NCBI GenBank assembly: GCA_032718475.1
Contig: JAUCBJ010003324.1
Location: forward strand, 1 to 29,298
Origin: Nemertoderma westbladi
Taxonomy: Eukaryota; Xenacoelomorpha; Nemertodermatida; Nemertodermatidae
DNA length: 29,298 bases
Direction of reading: 5' to 3'
Position numbers and translations under genes: made by a program. Positions 19,382 through 29,298 of the stretch are shown here, in pieces (positions within the stretch are counted from its first letter, which is position 1; each line of letters starts with the position of its first letter). The notes below the pieces were generated by a model, which was not told the origin of the DNA, did not search any database, and saw nothing but the letters and a program-made list of their open reading frames with translations.

Positions 19382-19844
19382 CTACATTAAGATATTTATG
19401 TGATTTATTTCATATGTCATAAATTATGGAAATTGTAATATAATGTTGATGTAATATACTGTAGGCTACCGTTTATAATGTTAATGTAATATATTGCACA
19501 TCTACTTAAATTAATGTTTAATGATAGGAGATAAATTAATGCTCCCGAATTTTTTTGCGTATTTATTAAATAGAATATAGCCTCGCGGAGCTGCAAAACC
19601 ATGTATTTTTAGCAGATAGGGGGGGGGTACTTTATAGGGGAAATTCGACGCAAATATTAGCTGATTACTCTCAAAAATAAAAATAAAACTGTAACCTGCA
19701 TTTAGTTTATGGTTTTGTTTAAAATAATGTGCCATTATAACCTGCTCCTTTCCCTAAATTGAGAATTGAACATTGACGCGGGATATTAATTCGCCAAGTT
19801 GGGATTTGCGTCCAGTCCCAGGGAGATATTGTACAACACTACAG

Positions 19845-20087
19845 TACCATATCATAATATTATTATGACCTAGCAACAATCCTCTCTCTCTGTTAATCGA
19901 TAAAGTTCAACCTACAGTAGGTCACGGAAAGAGTTACTGCAGTTCTTACACTGTCACTCATTAGTTTCATTCGAGGAAAACATCTTGTGTAACAGATACG
20001 TGGCATAAACTGAATGTAGCATACGGCACGCGGCATAACAATATTTATTGTACCTCGAAGAGTAGTTACTAAACTCCAAGGTGTATG
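19845..20087 (+). repeat. Direct repeat B (243 bp), partner of 18225-18476
   Basis: Same orientation as repeat A and about 1.6 kb away, with single-base differences and short indels throughout. The divergence means the duplication is not recent. Confidence 0.8.
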
Positions 20088-20547
20088 CCGGTAGATATTG
20101 AAGGGCTGTGTTATATGTTAAACTTAAATGTATCACAATGTAGCGAGTGGATAAGATGGCCAAGTGCATTTGGTCATCTGCAGATGATTTTATTGTCAGG
20201 TGAGAGGCCATGAGGTCGTAAATTGCCGAGTTACAAGGTATCCGGTAGTGTTTCCAGGTCTTCCTTTTATCTGACTTAAAGGTAAACACAAGATTCCTTT
20301 TATCTGAATCGCTATCGGAATTATTACAGCGGCGGCATAATAAGGTCCGAGATGCGGGAACCAGTGGTAAGGGAGCCGAATTTTGAAAATGGGGACCCAG
20401 GGTTAGGGGAAGATTTGCGGATCCGCGGAGTGTGGCAGCCTCAGACCGAGGCGTTGAGTGATTTTAAGGTAATGAACCTTGACGCCCGATCATACATTGG
20501 TGCAGCCAATTGGTACAGCTGTGAGTTCTTGCCGAATCAGAAGAAAT

Positions 20548-21701
20548 GGATCTAGGACACTTCCCCCCCGGACACTTCCCCCCCGGACACTTCCCCCCCG
20601 CCCAAGTAGGACACTTCCCCCCCGGACACTTCCCCCCCGGACACTTGCCCCCCGGACACTTCCCCCCCAGTTAAAGTGTTAAAATTAATATGGGTGCATC
20701 AAAGCAATAAACAAAAGTTAAAGATGGTTACAGGACAAGTTGTATCTTAGACAAGTTTTTTCAAAATTATAAAAGAAACATTTTTATAGTCAAATTTTGT
20801 TTGTTTTTCTTTTAATTCCTTTAATTCTTTTAATTTCTTTTAATTGGGGGCTGCCGCCCCCAAACCCCCGCTTCTTTTCTTGGGGGCTACCGCCCCCAAA
20901 CCCCCGCTTCTTTTCTTGGGGCTGCCGCCCCCAAACCCCCGCTTCTTTTCTTGGGGGTTATCGCCCCCAGACCCCGGCATTTCCCTGAGTGCCCGTGGTG
21001 AAAGACTTAAGACCACTTTGAAATAATTAATTCATGTTTGTATCATCAGATAATAAATTGACTAAGCCTAAAGTAGGAGCTGTATTGAATGTTAACCAAT
21101 TTAATATATAAATTACTACAATATTATATAATTCAACAAAATCCTATTAAAAATATTGCAAGTAACCAGGAAATTTAATATGTAGTGTGTATAATATCTA
21201 TATAGTATGTATAGTAGTAATATGTATATCAATATGTAATGCTGAACACATGTCTTGAAGAAGACTATTACGTAATAATACCTATATTTAAAACAATTAA
21301 TTATTATAATTCTATAGTTAATAAAAGCAGTATATCATCATTCCGGGGATGGAATTTATAGGTCATCTAATATAATTAATTGTTTAAAGATTAGCAAACA
21401 ATACGATGTAATTGCATTGATAAAACCCATAAATAAAACTTGGATATAAAATGTAAAATCGGGATGCAAAAGATCACTTTCTGAGCTACGAAAGGAAAAT
21501 TGGATACAACTTATCTGGATACAAACGGTCCATTTACCTTACAAAATGAAAAATACGAATGTGCGAAGTTAAGATCGTCGGGGGGGAAGTGTCCGCGGGG
21601 GGGAAGTGTCTGGGGGGGAAGTGTCCGGGGGGGAAGTGTCCTACTTGAGCGGGGGGGAACTGTCCGGGGGGGAAGTGTCCGGGGGGGAAGTGTCCGAACA
21701 C
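20548..21701. mobile_element. Non-autonomous DNA element with compound inverted ends of GGACACTTCCCCCCC units
   Basis: The left end (20555-20671) carries seven tandem units of about 15-16 bp, GGACACTTCCCCCCC, interrupted after three units by GCCCAAGTA. The right end (about 21578-21695) is the reverse complement with the same plan, including the interrupter as TACTTGAGC. The two ends are thus true inverted copies of about 120 bp. The 10-mer CAGAAGAAAT flanks both sides (20538-20547 and 21702-21711) and looks like a target-site duplication. The interior is AT-rich with a GC-hairpin repeat (20844-20975) and no transposase. A 9-11 bp duplication would fit a Mutator-like family, but that is only a suggestion. 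Confidence 0.75.
20844..20975 (+). repeat. Four tandem 36-bp units with a GC-rich hairpin
   Basis: Each unit contains TGGGGGCTGCCGCCCCCA or a variant (7-bp stem, 4-nt loop), then AACCCCCGCTTCTTTTCT. The last copy is diverged (GGGGTTATCGCCCCC). It lies inside the inverted-end element. The open plus frames across it are a repeat by-product. Confidence 0.85.
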
Positions 21702-21711
21702 CAGAAGAAAT

Positions 21712-22030
21712 CAAATCACGTAAATATAGAAACGCCTGTGAAGAAAGGAGGGCTTCCTTTACTCCCACGGTTTACTCGATAGGTGGTGTTGCTGGAAGAG
21801 AGGCACAAAGATTTCTAGGTGGTCGACTGGTTACAAAATGGGGCAAAGGGTATGGGGAGGTTATGGGATGGGTAAGGGCTCATCTTCAATTCGCTATTAT
21901 TCGGACTACAGGTCCACTGTCTTAGGGGGTCGAGATCCAAATGGCGAAATGATCTGGGAATAGAGGATGCTGCAGGGACGATGAGACTGTCAATGAAGTA
22001 ATTTGGGGGTGGCGACTCATTTAAAACGGT
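21712..22030. other. Short unique stretch between the inverted-end element and the 33-bp array
   Basis: Moderately GC-rich. Open frames at 21500-21925 (plus) and 21815-22033 (minus) cross it, but I see no recognisable motif. Nothing further is supported. Confidence 0.4.
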
Positions 22031-25000
22031 CACTTAACGTAATGGCATACTGCACTGTAGCAGTCACTAACTTAATGGCTTACTGCATGTAGCAGTGACT
22101 AACTTAATGGCTTACTGCACTGTAGCAGTCACTAACTTAATGGCTTACTGCACTGTAGCAGTCACTAACTTAATGGCTTACTGCATGTAGCAGTCACTAA
22201 CTTAATGGCTTACCGCACTGTAGCAGTCACTAACTTTATGGCTTACTGCACAGTAACAGTCACTAACTTAATGGCTTACTGCACTGTAGCAGTCACTAAC
22301 TTAATGGCTTACTGCACTGTAGCAATCACTAACTTAATGGCTTACTGCACTGTAGCAGTCACTAACATAATGGCATACTGCACTGTAGCAGTCACTAACT
22401 TAATAGCTTACTGCACTGTAGCAATCACTAACTTAATGGCATACTGCACTGTAGCAGTCACTAACTTAATGGCTTACTGCACTGTAGCAGTCACTAACTC
22501 AATGGCTTACTGCACTGTAGCAGTTACTAACTTAATGACTTACTGCATTGTAGCAGTCACTAACTTAATGGCTTACTGCATGTAGCAGTCACTAACTTAA
22601 TGGCTTACTGCACTGTAGCAGTCACTAACTTTATGGCTTACTGCACAGTAACAGTCACTAACTTAATGGCTTACTGCACTGTAGCAGTCACTAACTTAAT
22701 GGTATACTGCACTGTAGCAGTCACTAACTTAATGGCTTACTGCATGTAGCAGTGACTAACTTAATGGCTTACTGCACTGTAGCAGTTACTAACTTAATGG
22801 CTTACTGCATGTAGCAGTGACTAACTTAATGGCTTACTGCACTGTAGCAGTCACTAACTTAATGGCTTACTGCACTGTAGCAGTCACTAACTTAATGGCA
22901 TACTGCACTGTAGCAGTCACTAACTTAATGGCTTACTGCATGTAGCAGTCACTAACTTAATGGCTTACTGCACTGTAGCAATCACTAACTTAATGGCATA
23001 CTGCACTGTAGCAGTCACTAACTTAATGGCTTACTGCACTGTAGCAGTCACTAACTCAATGGCTTACTGCACTGTAGCAGTCACTAACTTTATGGCATAC
23101 TGCACTGTAGCAGTCACTAACTTAATGGCTTACTGCACTGTAGCAATCACTAACTTAATGGCATACTGCACTGTAGTAGTTACTAACTTAATGGCTTACT
23201 GCACTGTAGCAATCACTAACTTAATGGCTTACAGCACTGTAGCAGTTACTAACTTAATGGCTTACTGCACTGTAGCAGTCACTAACTTAATGGCTTACTG
23301 CACTGTAGCAGTCACTAACTTAATGGCTTACTGCACTGTAGCAGTCACTAACTCAATGGCTTACTGCACTGTAGCAGTCATTAACTCAATGGCTTACTGC
23401 ACTGTAGCAGTCACTAACTTAATGGCTTACCGCACTGTAGCAGTCACTAACTTTATGGCTTACTGCACAGTAACAGTCACTAACTTAATGGCTTACTGCA
23501 CTGTAGCAGTCACTAACTTAATGGCTTACTGCACTGTAGCAATCACTAACTTAATGGCTTACTGCACTGTAGCAGTCACTAACATAATGGCATACTGCAC
23601 TGTAGCAGTCACTAACTTAATAGCTTACTGCACTGTAGCAATCACTAACTTAATGGCATACTGCACTGTAGCAGTCACTAACTTAATGGCTTACTGCACT
23701 GTAGCAGTCACTAACTCAATGGCTTACTGCACTGTAGCAGTTACTAACTTAATGACTTACTGCATTGTAGCAGTCACTAACTTAATGGCTTACTGCATGT
23801 AGCAGTCACTAACTTAATGGCTTACTGCACTGTAGCAGTCACTAACTTTATGGCTTACTGCACAGTAACAGTCACTAACTTAATGGCTTAACTGCACTGT
23901 AGCAGTCACTAACTTAATGGTATACTGCACTGTAGCAGTCACTAACTTAATGGCTTACTGCATGTAGCAGTGACTAACTTAATGGCTTACTGCACTGTAG
24001 CAGTTACTAACTTAATGGCTTACTGCATGTAGCAGTGACTAACTTAATGGCTTACTGCACTGTAGCAGTCACTAACTTAATGGCTTACTGCACTGTAGCA
24101 GTCACTAACTTAATGGCATACTGCACTGTAGCAGTCACTAACTTAATGGCTTACTGCACTGTAGCAGTCACTAACTTAATGGCTTACTGCACTGTAGCAA
24201 TCACTAACTTAATGGCATACTGCACTGTAGCAGTCACTAACTTAATGGCTTACTGCACTGTAGCAGTCACTAACTCAATGGCTTACTGCACTGTAGCAGT
24301 CACTAACTTTATGGCATACTGCACTGTAGCAGTCACTAACTTAATGGCTTACTGCACTGTAGCAATCACTAACTTAATGGCATACTGCACTGTAGTAGTT
24401 ACTAACTTAATGGCTTACTGCACTGTAGCAATCACTAACTTAATGGCTTACAGCACTGTAGCAGTTACTAACTTAATGGCTTACTGCACTGTAGCAGTCA
24501 CTAACTTAATGGCTTACTGCACTGTAGCAGTCACTAACTTAATGGCTTACTGCACTGTAGCAGTCACTAACTCAATGGCTTACTGCACTGTAGCAGTCAT
24601 TAACTCAATGGCTTACTGCACTGTAGCAGTCACTAACTTAATGGCTTACTGCACTGTAGCAGTCACTAACTTAATGGCTTACTGCACTGTAGCAGTCACT
24701 AACTTAATGGCTTACTGCACTGTAGCAGTCACTAACTTAATGGCTTACTGCACTGTAGCAGTCACTAATTTAATGGCTTACTGCACTGTAGCAGTCACCA
24801 ACTCAATGGCTTACTGCACTGTAGCAGTCACTAACTTAATGGCTTACTGCACTGTAGCAGTCACTAATTTAATGGCTTACTGCACTGTAGCAGTCACTAA
24901 CTCAATGGCTTACTGCACTGTAGCAGTCACTAACTTAAATGGCTTACTGCACTGTAGCAGTCACTAACTTAATGGCATACTGCACTGTATCAGTCACTAA

Positions 25001-25205
25001 CTTAATAGCTTACTACATTGTAGCAGTCACTAACTTAATGGCATACTGCACTGTAGCAGTCACTAACTTAATGGCTTACTGGTACTGCACTGTAGCAGTC
25101 ACTAACTTAATGGCTTACTGCACTGTGACTGTAGCAGTCACTAACTTAATGGCTTACTGCACTGTAGCAGTCACTAACTTAATGGCTTACTGAACTGTAG
25201 CAGTA
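22031..25205. repeat. 33-bp minisatellite (about 96 units) with a ~1.2-kb higher-order repeat
   Basis: The unit translates on the plus strand as LMAYCTVAVTN (11 aa) and contains ACTGCACTGTAGCAGT, which can form a 5-bp stem. Short variants lack two or three bases (ACTGCATGTAGCAG) and break the frame, giving separate frames at 22205-22585, 22960-23802, 24035-24967 and 24939-25193. Marker variants recur in the same order: the CCGCACTG unit at 22205 and 23422 (1217 bp apart), and the ACAGCACTG unit at 23224 and 24443 (1219 bp). Blocks of about 37 units have therefore been duplicated. The right end decays after 25080 with insertions (GGTACTGCACTG, GTGACTGTAGCAGTCAC). No protein is likely. Confidence 0.92.
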
Positions 25206-25813
25206 TTCTCTACGGTATATTTCTACGGTACTGCCAATCGATTCCCTATAAAAAATAACGCAAATTGTTTTTTTGTTGAACTTTTTTGAAAATAATTTTT
25301 TTTTTCAAAATTATAAAATTTGCCTAATTTTCTTCGCGACTGGGGGGTGGGGTAAATTTTTTTCGATCCGCTATAACTCCGGAACGCTTGGTCAAAATTT
25401 GACGCCTTACGGAATTCGATGGGGTTTTGATTTTTATATTAAACGCAATATCCTGAATCTCACTAGCCTAGTGTCGAGTCACCAATGCCAAGACTTCATA
25501 CAGTTTGAGGAAATTTTTCTACAATAATTTGTATTCAAATACATTCCTAAGGATTTCTTATTACTGGGTGCATATAAACAGTAAATCGAATAAATTATCA
25601 ATTTATTACCTAAACGCGATATCGCGCATCGGACCAGCTTGGTTTCGACATTCCTAAACGAGGTCTTCACTTTCGCAGGTTGATTTTGTTCTAGAATTAA
25701 GCAACTAATAATAGATCGAATTTCTTAGTAATTATTGTGTGAAATATGATTGTATTTTTACATAGTTAGTTCTATACATCGAAGTATAATATATAAAACT
25801 GTAATATTAATGT
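25206..25813. other. Non-coding stretch, no gene seen
   Basis: It has T/A runs at 25268-25330 and a segment around 25340-25430 with CTATAACTCCGGAACG that resembles common dispersed invertebrate repeats. The short frames at 25273-25527 (plus) and 25479-25670 (minus) have no recognisable features. Confidence 0.4.
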
Positions 25814-25920
25814 TTAAGGGCGGGGTACACCATTTTCGGACAACTCTTCGATTTATCACTCTCAGCGTTTCAAAATTTCTTTCCAAAATTCCAAAATGGT
25901 GTACCCCCCCCCCCCCTTAA
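25814..25920. mobile_element. 107-bp TTAA-bounded inverted-repeat mini-element
   Basis: The left end TTAAGGGCGGGGTACACCAT matches the reverse complement of the right end, ATGGTGTAC(C)nTTAA. TTAA is the target of piggyBac-type elements, but the terminal GGG here is the opposite of their usual CCC start. The family is therefore uncertain. Confidence 0.5.
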
Positions 25921-25984
25921 CGCAAATTCGTAACCTTTAAATGGGAAAGAAGTCGAAATGATGCCGTTCGTGGCGTATCCATAG

Positions 25985-26342
25985 TTATAACTTCAGGGAT
26001 AATGACTGTAGAAAGGGTCTAATGCCACGGTTAACAAAAACAGTTTCTATTTATATGGCCATTTCATCCTCATGGACGTCTTCAGTAAATAAATTAAAAT
26101 AACATTAAAACACAATTTATAAACCTAAGAATATTTAAAAAAACTTTAAACTTTAATTATTTTAACTTTTAACTTTAATTAAACTTTTTTAAAAATTTTT
26201 AGGTTTCTAAATTGTGTTTTAATGTTATTTTAATTTATTTACTGAAGACGTCCATGAGGATGAAATGGCCATATAAATAGAATCTGTTTTTGTTAACCGT
26301 GGCATTAGACCCTTTCTACAGTCATTATCCCTGAAGTTATAA
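25985..26342. mobile_element. 358-bp foldback (near-perfect long hairpin, MITE-like)
   Basis: Arms of about 165 bp face each other around an AT-rich centre near 26150-26175. TTATAACTTCAGGGATAATG at the left is the reverse complement of CATTATCCCTGAAGTTATAA at the right. By eye there are about four mismatches over the first 150 bp. A transcript would form a long dsRNA hairpin. Flanks contain dispersed CAAATTCGTAACC-like repeats (25921-25935 and 26341-26450). Confidence 0.85.
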
Positions 26343-26455
26343 TTCGTAACCTGCTCTGATTTGTAACCGGGAACTCAAATTTGTTATTAAGACAGATTTG
26401 TAACTATAAACTCAGATTTGTTACCAGGAACTCAAATTCGTAACCGCTACCAGTT
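26343..26455. repeat. Diverged short tandem repeat of CAAATTYGTAACC-like units
   Basis: Units such as ATTCGTAACC, ATTTGTAACC, ATTTGTTACC and AAATTCGTAACC recur every 20-35 bp with GGAACTCA spacers. A single unit also lies left of the foldback at 25921-25935, so the foldback may have inserted into this repeat. Confidence 0.55.
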
Positions 26456-26901
26456 GATTGTTTTTTATGAAACATAAAAGGTCGGTTCCTTATCGGGCCA
26501 CCAGGCCCTTCACTAGTAAATATTCGGTAATCTTATATCTTGTAAACGTGCTTGATAAGGAAATTATTTGCTTCATATTATATTTTTGTTAGTGGTAGCA
26601 AAGTTTAATTTTTTATTATGTGGGACGAGCCATAAAGTCAGTTAGCCTCACGCCTTACAGTTTAGACAATTGGTTAGTTTCCTTACTGCTGCTGACTGAC
26701 GTAGTTCATTTGTAAATAGTCTTGGCTAGGATTCCTCCCCCGGGCTCCTTCCAGCCAGCTTGATGGCTTTCTAGTTTTCTATATATTCCAAAAAATAACC
26801 GGCTCATTGAATGAAATGAATTATATTAAAATGAATAATATTGAATGAAATTTAAATAAATTCGTGTTTGAAAATTCCGAGTAAGGTATCTAAATTTTTA
26901 C

Positions 26902-27200
26902 ATGAGTTCCAAATTTCTTGGACTTTGGGTGGATAAAATACTATCTTGGAAACCCCACATCCTAAACATACTCAAAAGTATCTTGAACTTCCGGGCTATT
27001 TTACAAATTACGATACATTTCTCCCTTTCGGCCTTCATATCTTACGTCAGCTCTACTGTACTTTAGTCTCATCCACACATACATAACCTGTGTACCTCTA
27101 CTTTGGGAATTACTCACGCAATAACACTTAGACCTATTAGGATAAAAGTTAAAAAGATTCTAAGGTGCATTACCCGAATTAAAAATACTGACTAATCTGA
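26902..27200 (+). pseudogene. Broken LINE reverse-transcriptase fragment (C-terminal/thumb region)
   Basis: The plus strand encodes KFLGLWVDKILSWKPHI, which matches the KFLGV-IDxxLxWxxHI block found just after the catalytic core of non-LTR (CR1/Jockey/RTE-type) reverse transcriptases. After a stop at 27064-27066 a second frame continues SLIHTYITCVPLLWELL, the usual SLIHPYLxYC block. A third frame follows with LRPIRIKVKKILRCIT, like LKPLxxLQKKAIRIIT. Two frame changes and stops make it dead. No other part of the element, target duplication or poly-A tail is seen. Confidence 0.75.
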
Positions 27201-28321
27201 TAAGTCTTATAATTAATTATTTGCCATCCGCATGGCTTTACAAACTAGACCAGTTTCACAGTAACCCAAAAAAGAGCTCATAACCACTGCTGTCATGTGA
27301 GTTACATTTGCATATTTTCTGCAGATGGCATCGTTTTGTTACTACAGTCCCACTCTCAAAAAGCATTCCTTTGATCAAACATTGATCAAACTTTGATCAA
27401 ACATTCATCAAAGTTTGATCAAAATGTGTCCATAGAGTAGCATTGAAAGTAGCATTGGCATTGAAATGACCTTGATGGCATATTGAAATGACCTTGAAAT
27501 CGACGGACCGAAATTCCAGACTTTCTGTCTCATATTGAAATGACATTGAAATGATTTCAAGGTAACAGTTTACATCTCTCTTCTGCGGCAAACCTTTGTA
27601 CTCAGATTCCCGCCAAGAACTGGCTTTTGTTCTTGGCCAAGCCGCGTTGTGATTGACAGGGCGGCGGATGGAGCTTGCTTGATTTTGTGGATGGACTGGA
27701 CAGTACATTTACAACGCAGTGTTGTGGTAGTGTCAGACTGCGTCTTCTAGGGACTATTATTACACTAACAACTAGTTAAGATAAACCCATGGTAGCATGG
27801 AATATTTTTAAATTATTATTTATTAGAAATTTGTTTTATGTTCCTTAAATCAGAATCAAGGCCAAAGACCTCCATTGGCGTAGCAGTGCGATGGCTGCAT
27901 TGTATTTTCTGATACAGTAATTGTTTAAATTCGGCAAGCTTTCCTCCTGCCCCTGTCTCTAATTTTCATAATAAATGTAAATAAAGAAATGTACGTAATT
28001 TGATTTTAATACTCTGATGAGGTATTTTTATTGAAAACTTAATTTCCTTGAAGTAAACTATGTACATCTTTAGTTACTTAGTTTTTAAATCAGAAAAACA
28101 TATTATTGTGATCATAATTTTTTAAATATTAAAAATCAAATTGGGTTATTAGTACTTATTAAATTCTGCTCATTCATTTTCAATTAATGGATGGTTTTAA
28201 CCATCCGACAAACCACACTTTTGCTCACAGGTCGTTGTACAGTAAGACAAGTTACAAGACCCTCTCTTAATTGTTGTGGACTATTACTATATCATTGTAC
28301 AGTACAAGCTGAGGACCTGCA

Positions 28322-28347
28322 CGCCCCCCCCCCCCCCCCCCCCCCCC
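28322..28347. repeat. Poly-C tract
   Basis: About 26 uninterrupted C residues inside the TA-flanked element. Length is likely unstable and hard to sequence accurately. Confidence 0.9.
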
Positions 28348-28601
28348 ATTATAATGTGTTGTAGATAGCCATCCACCCAACCCATTGCGTAACTCAGAAT
28401 AAACTCCACACATCCCTTACCCCTTGCTTTCATTACCGCCAAGTGGTGATTCAATTGTGGCTGTTTATTTTCTGATAATCGCGGTGAATTATTATAACCT
28501 AGGCGGTCCGGTTTAAATAACGGTTACAGCTTATAAACGTATGGTATTATATGGACGTGGTCGTGTGCTCTGGAGACACCCTGTACAGAGTATGTGTAGC
28601 A

Positions 28602-28641
28602 TTACACACACAGAGAGAGGGATAGAGTGAGAGAGAGAGTG
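28602..28641. repeat. CA/GA microsatellite
   Basis: ACACACACAGAGAGAGGG followed by imperfect GA repeats. Confidence 0.8.
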
Positions 28642-28703
28642 CTGCTTGATTGACACACGGCTCAGTGGGAATCGAGACTTTGAAGTGCAGCGCCTTGGGT
28701 AGA

Positions 28704-28777
28704 ACCATTACCTACTATAACTGTTAACTGTTATAACATATGTTAACTGTTATAAAACTGTTATAGTAGGTCATGGT
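28704..28777. repeat. Nested palindrome with internal GTTAACTGTTATAA repeats
   Basis: ACCATTACCTACTATAAC at the left pairs with GTTATAGTAGGTCATGGT at the right with one mismatch. Between them TGTTAACTGTTATAA is tandemly repeated. It could be a very small foldback inserted in the larger element. Confidence 0.65.
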
Positions 28778-28889
28778 AGAACTCAATGACAGGATTTATA
28801 AGCCTGGTACTTTTCAATATTTGATCAAATTTTGATCAAAGTTTGATCAATGTTTGATCAAAGGAATGCTTTTTGAGAGCGGGACTGTA

Positions 28890-29298
28890 ATTAATAATAT
28901 TATTGCGCGGTTACACATCCAATTTGGCCAAATTATAATGGCAGCTGGCAGGTACTGCCTGACAGTCTGAGCAGAGTGTACCTTGAATGGTGTTGTGTAC
29001 GGTATATGAATCATGGTGTGGGCAGCCCGGGCACTTCTTTATTGGTTGTGATTCAATTAGGCCTACACTCCATTCTTTGTATGAAGTGTTGCAGCTCAAT
29101 ATAATTATATTAACAAGCCCCCCCCCCCCCCCCCCCCCCCCAGATATTATGATCAACATACGGGCGTGATTCTATTCTACCACCGGTAGATAAATATTAG
29201 TTTTAATTTTTAAATAATGTAGTTACATGGAGTTGTTCTTACAAATTATATGGGCAAGAGGCTGACGGAATTGATGTATTACTGTGGGGTTGGTGAGG
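28890..29298. other. Right edge, no gene seen; poly-C tract at about 29119-29141
   Basis: AT-rich sequence with a second long C run. The overlapping short frames at 28911-29169 on both strands exist only because the homopolymer codes for poly-Gly or poly-Pro. One TAGGCCTA lies at 29058. Confidence 0.5.

Larger units (their letters stand above)
27345..28887. mobile_element. 1543-bp TA-flanked TIR element, non-autonomous (Tc1/mariner-like ends)
   Basis: The terminal inverted repeats span 57 bp with one mismatch (27345-27401 and 28831-28887). They begin CAGTCCC(A/G)CTCTCAAAAAGC and continue into tandem TTTGATCAAA palindromes. A TA dinucleotide flanks each end (27343-27344 and 28888-28889), as expected for Tc1/mariner insertions. 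The interior has no transposase frame. It carries ATTGAAATGAC repeats (27440-27560), a GC-richer patch (27590-27700), a poly-C run, a GA microsatellite and a nested palindrome (28704-28777). Confidence 0.8.

Noticed and set aside
20479-21768. Short ORFs rich in TLPPR or GGSVRG units
   Set aside because: Translations of the GGACACTTCCCCCCC end repeats of the inverted-end element.
22205-25193. MAYCTVAVTN-repeat proteins
   Set aside because: By-product of the 33-bp unit. Frame-breaking short units are spread through the array and there is no flanking gene structure.
22031-25205. CRISPR-like array
   Set aside because: There are no unique spacers; units are contiguous variants of one monomer in a eukaryotic context.
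27397-27708. 103-codon minus ORF in the TA-flanked element as a transposase
   Set aside because: No DDE/D signature or HTH visible; far too short for a transposase.
28911-29169. ORFs with poly-Gly or poly-Pro
   Set aside because: Created by the poly-C homopolymer on both strands.

Overview
The window looks like nuclear DNA of a metazoan, most likely a marine invertebrate. The evidence is an interferon-regulatory-factor (IRF) gene (animal-specific family), degraded LINE sequence, several MITE-like elements, long minisatellites, AT-rich intergenic DNA and no prokaryote-style operons apart from one virus-like gene pair. The octamer TAGGCCTA is strongly over-represented (9 copies), which may be a lineage signature. 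I cannot name the species.

Layout. (1) 1-447: short repeats carrying six tRNA T-arm/B-box-like motifs. (2) 449-5031, minus strand: two tightly spaced ORFs of a virus-like or Polinton/adintovirus-like element. One is a 1350-aa protein-primed family-B DNA polymerase with all exonuclease and polymerase motifs intact. Just downstream is a 168-aa protein that reads as a two-repeat TATA-binding-protein (TBP) fold. Both ORFs are preceded by the same 13-nt sequence. No integrase, capsid, protease or packaging ATPase is visible in the window; the rest of the element, if any, would lie to the left. (3) 5032-11675: no confident gene. It holds a CCAAT/X-box promoter-like module, a 370-374 bp tandem duplication, two small TIR elements, a ~145-bp diverged tandem repeat and an ATG-less open frame. 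(4) 11676-14435, minus strand: an uninterrupted 919-codon IRF gene with a canonical IRF DNA-binding domain at residues 190-302 and long disordered flanks. (5) 15871-17406: 24-bp minisatellite (about 64 units). (6) 17407-20540: 250-bp direct repeats flanking possible small exons of an unknown gene. (7) 20548-21701: non-autonomous element with compound G/C-rich inverted ends. (8) 22031-25205: 33-bp minisatellite (about 96 units) with a ~1.2-kb higher-order repeat. (9) 25206-29298: a TTAA-bounded mini-element, a near-perfect 358-bp foldback, a broken LINE reverse-transcriptase fragment, and a 1543-bp TA-flanked TIR element.

The strongest candidate for something little described is the polymerase/TBP-like gene pair: a mobile or endogenous viral replication gene linked to its own TBP-like transcription factor, with a shared upstream motif that could be a splice acceptor or a promoter element. 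The IRF gene looks like an ordinary host gene of unusual (intronless) structure. Most of the many long open frames inside the two minisatellites are by-products of unit lengths divisible by three.
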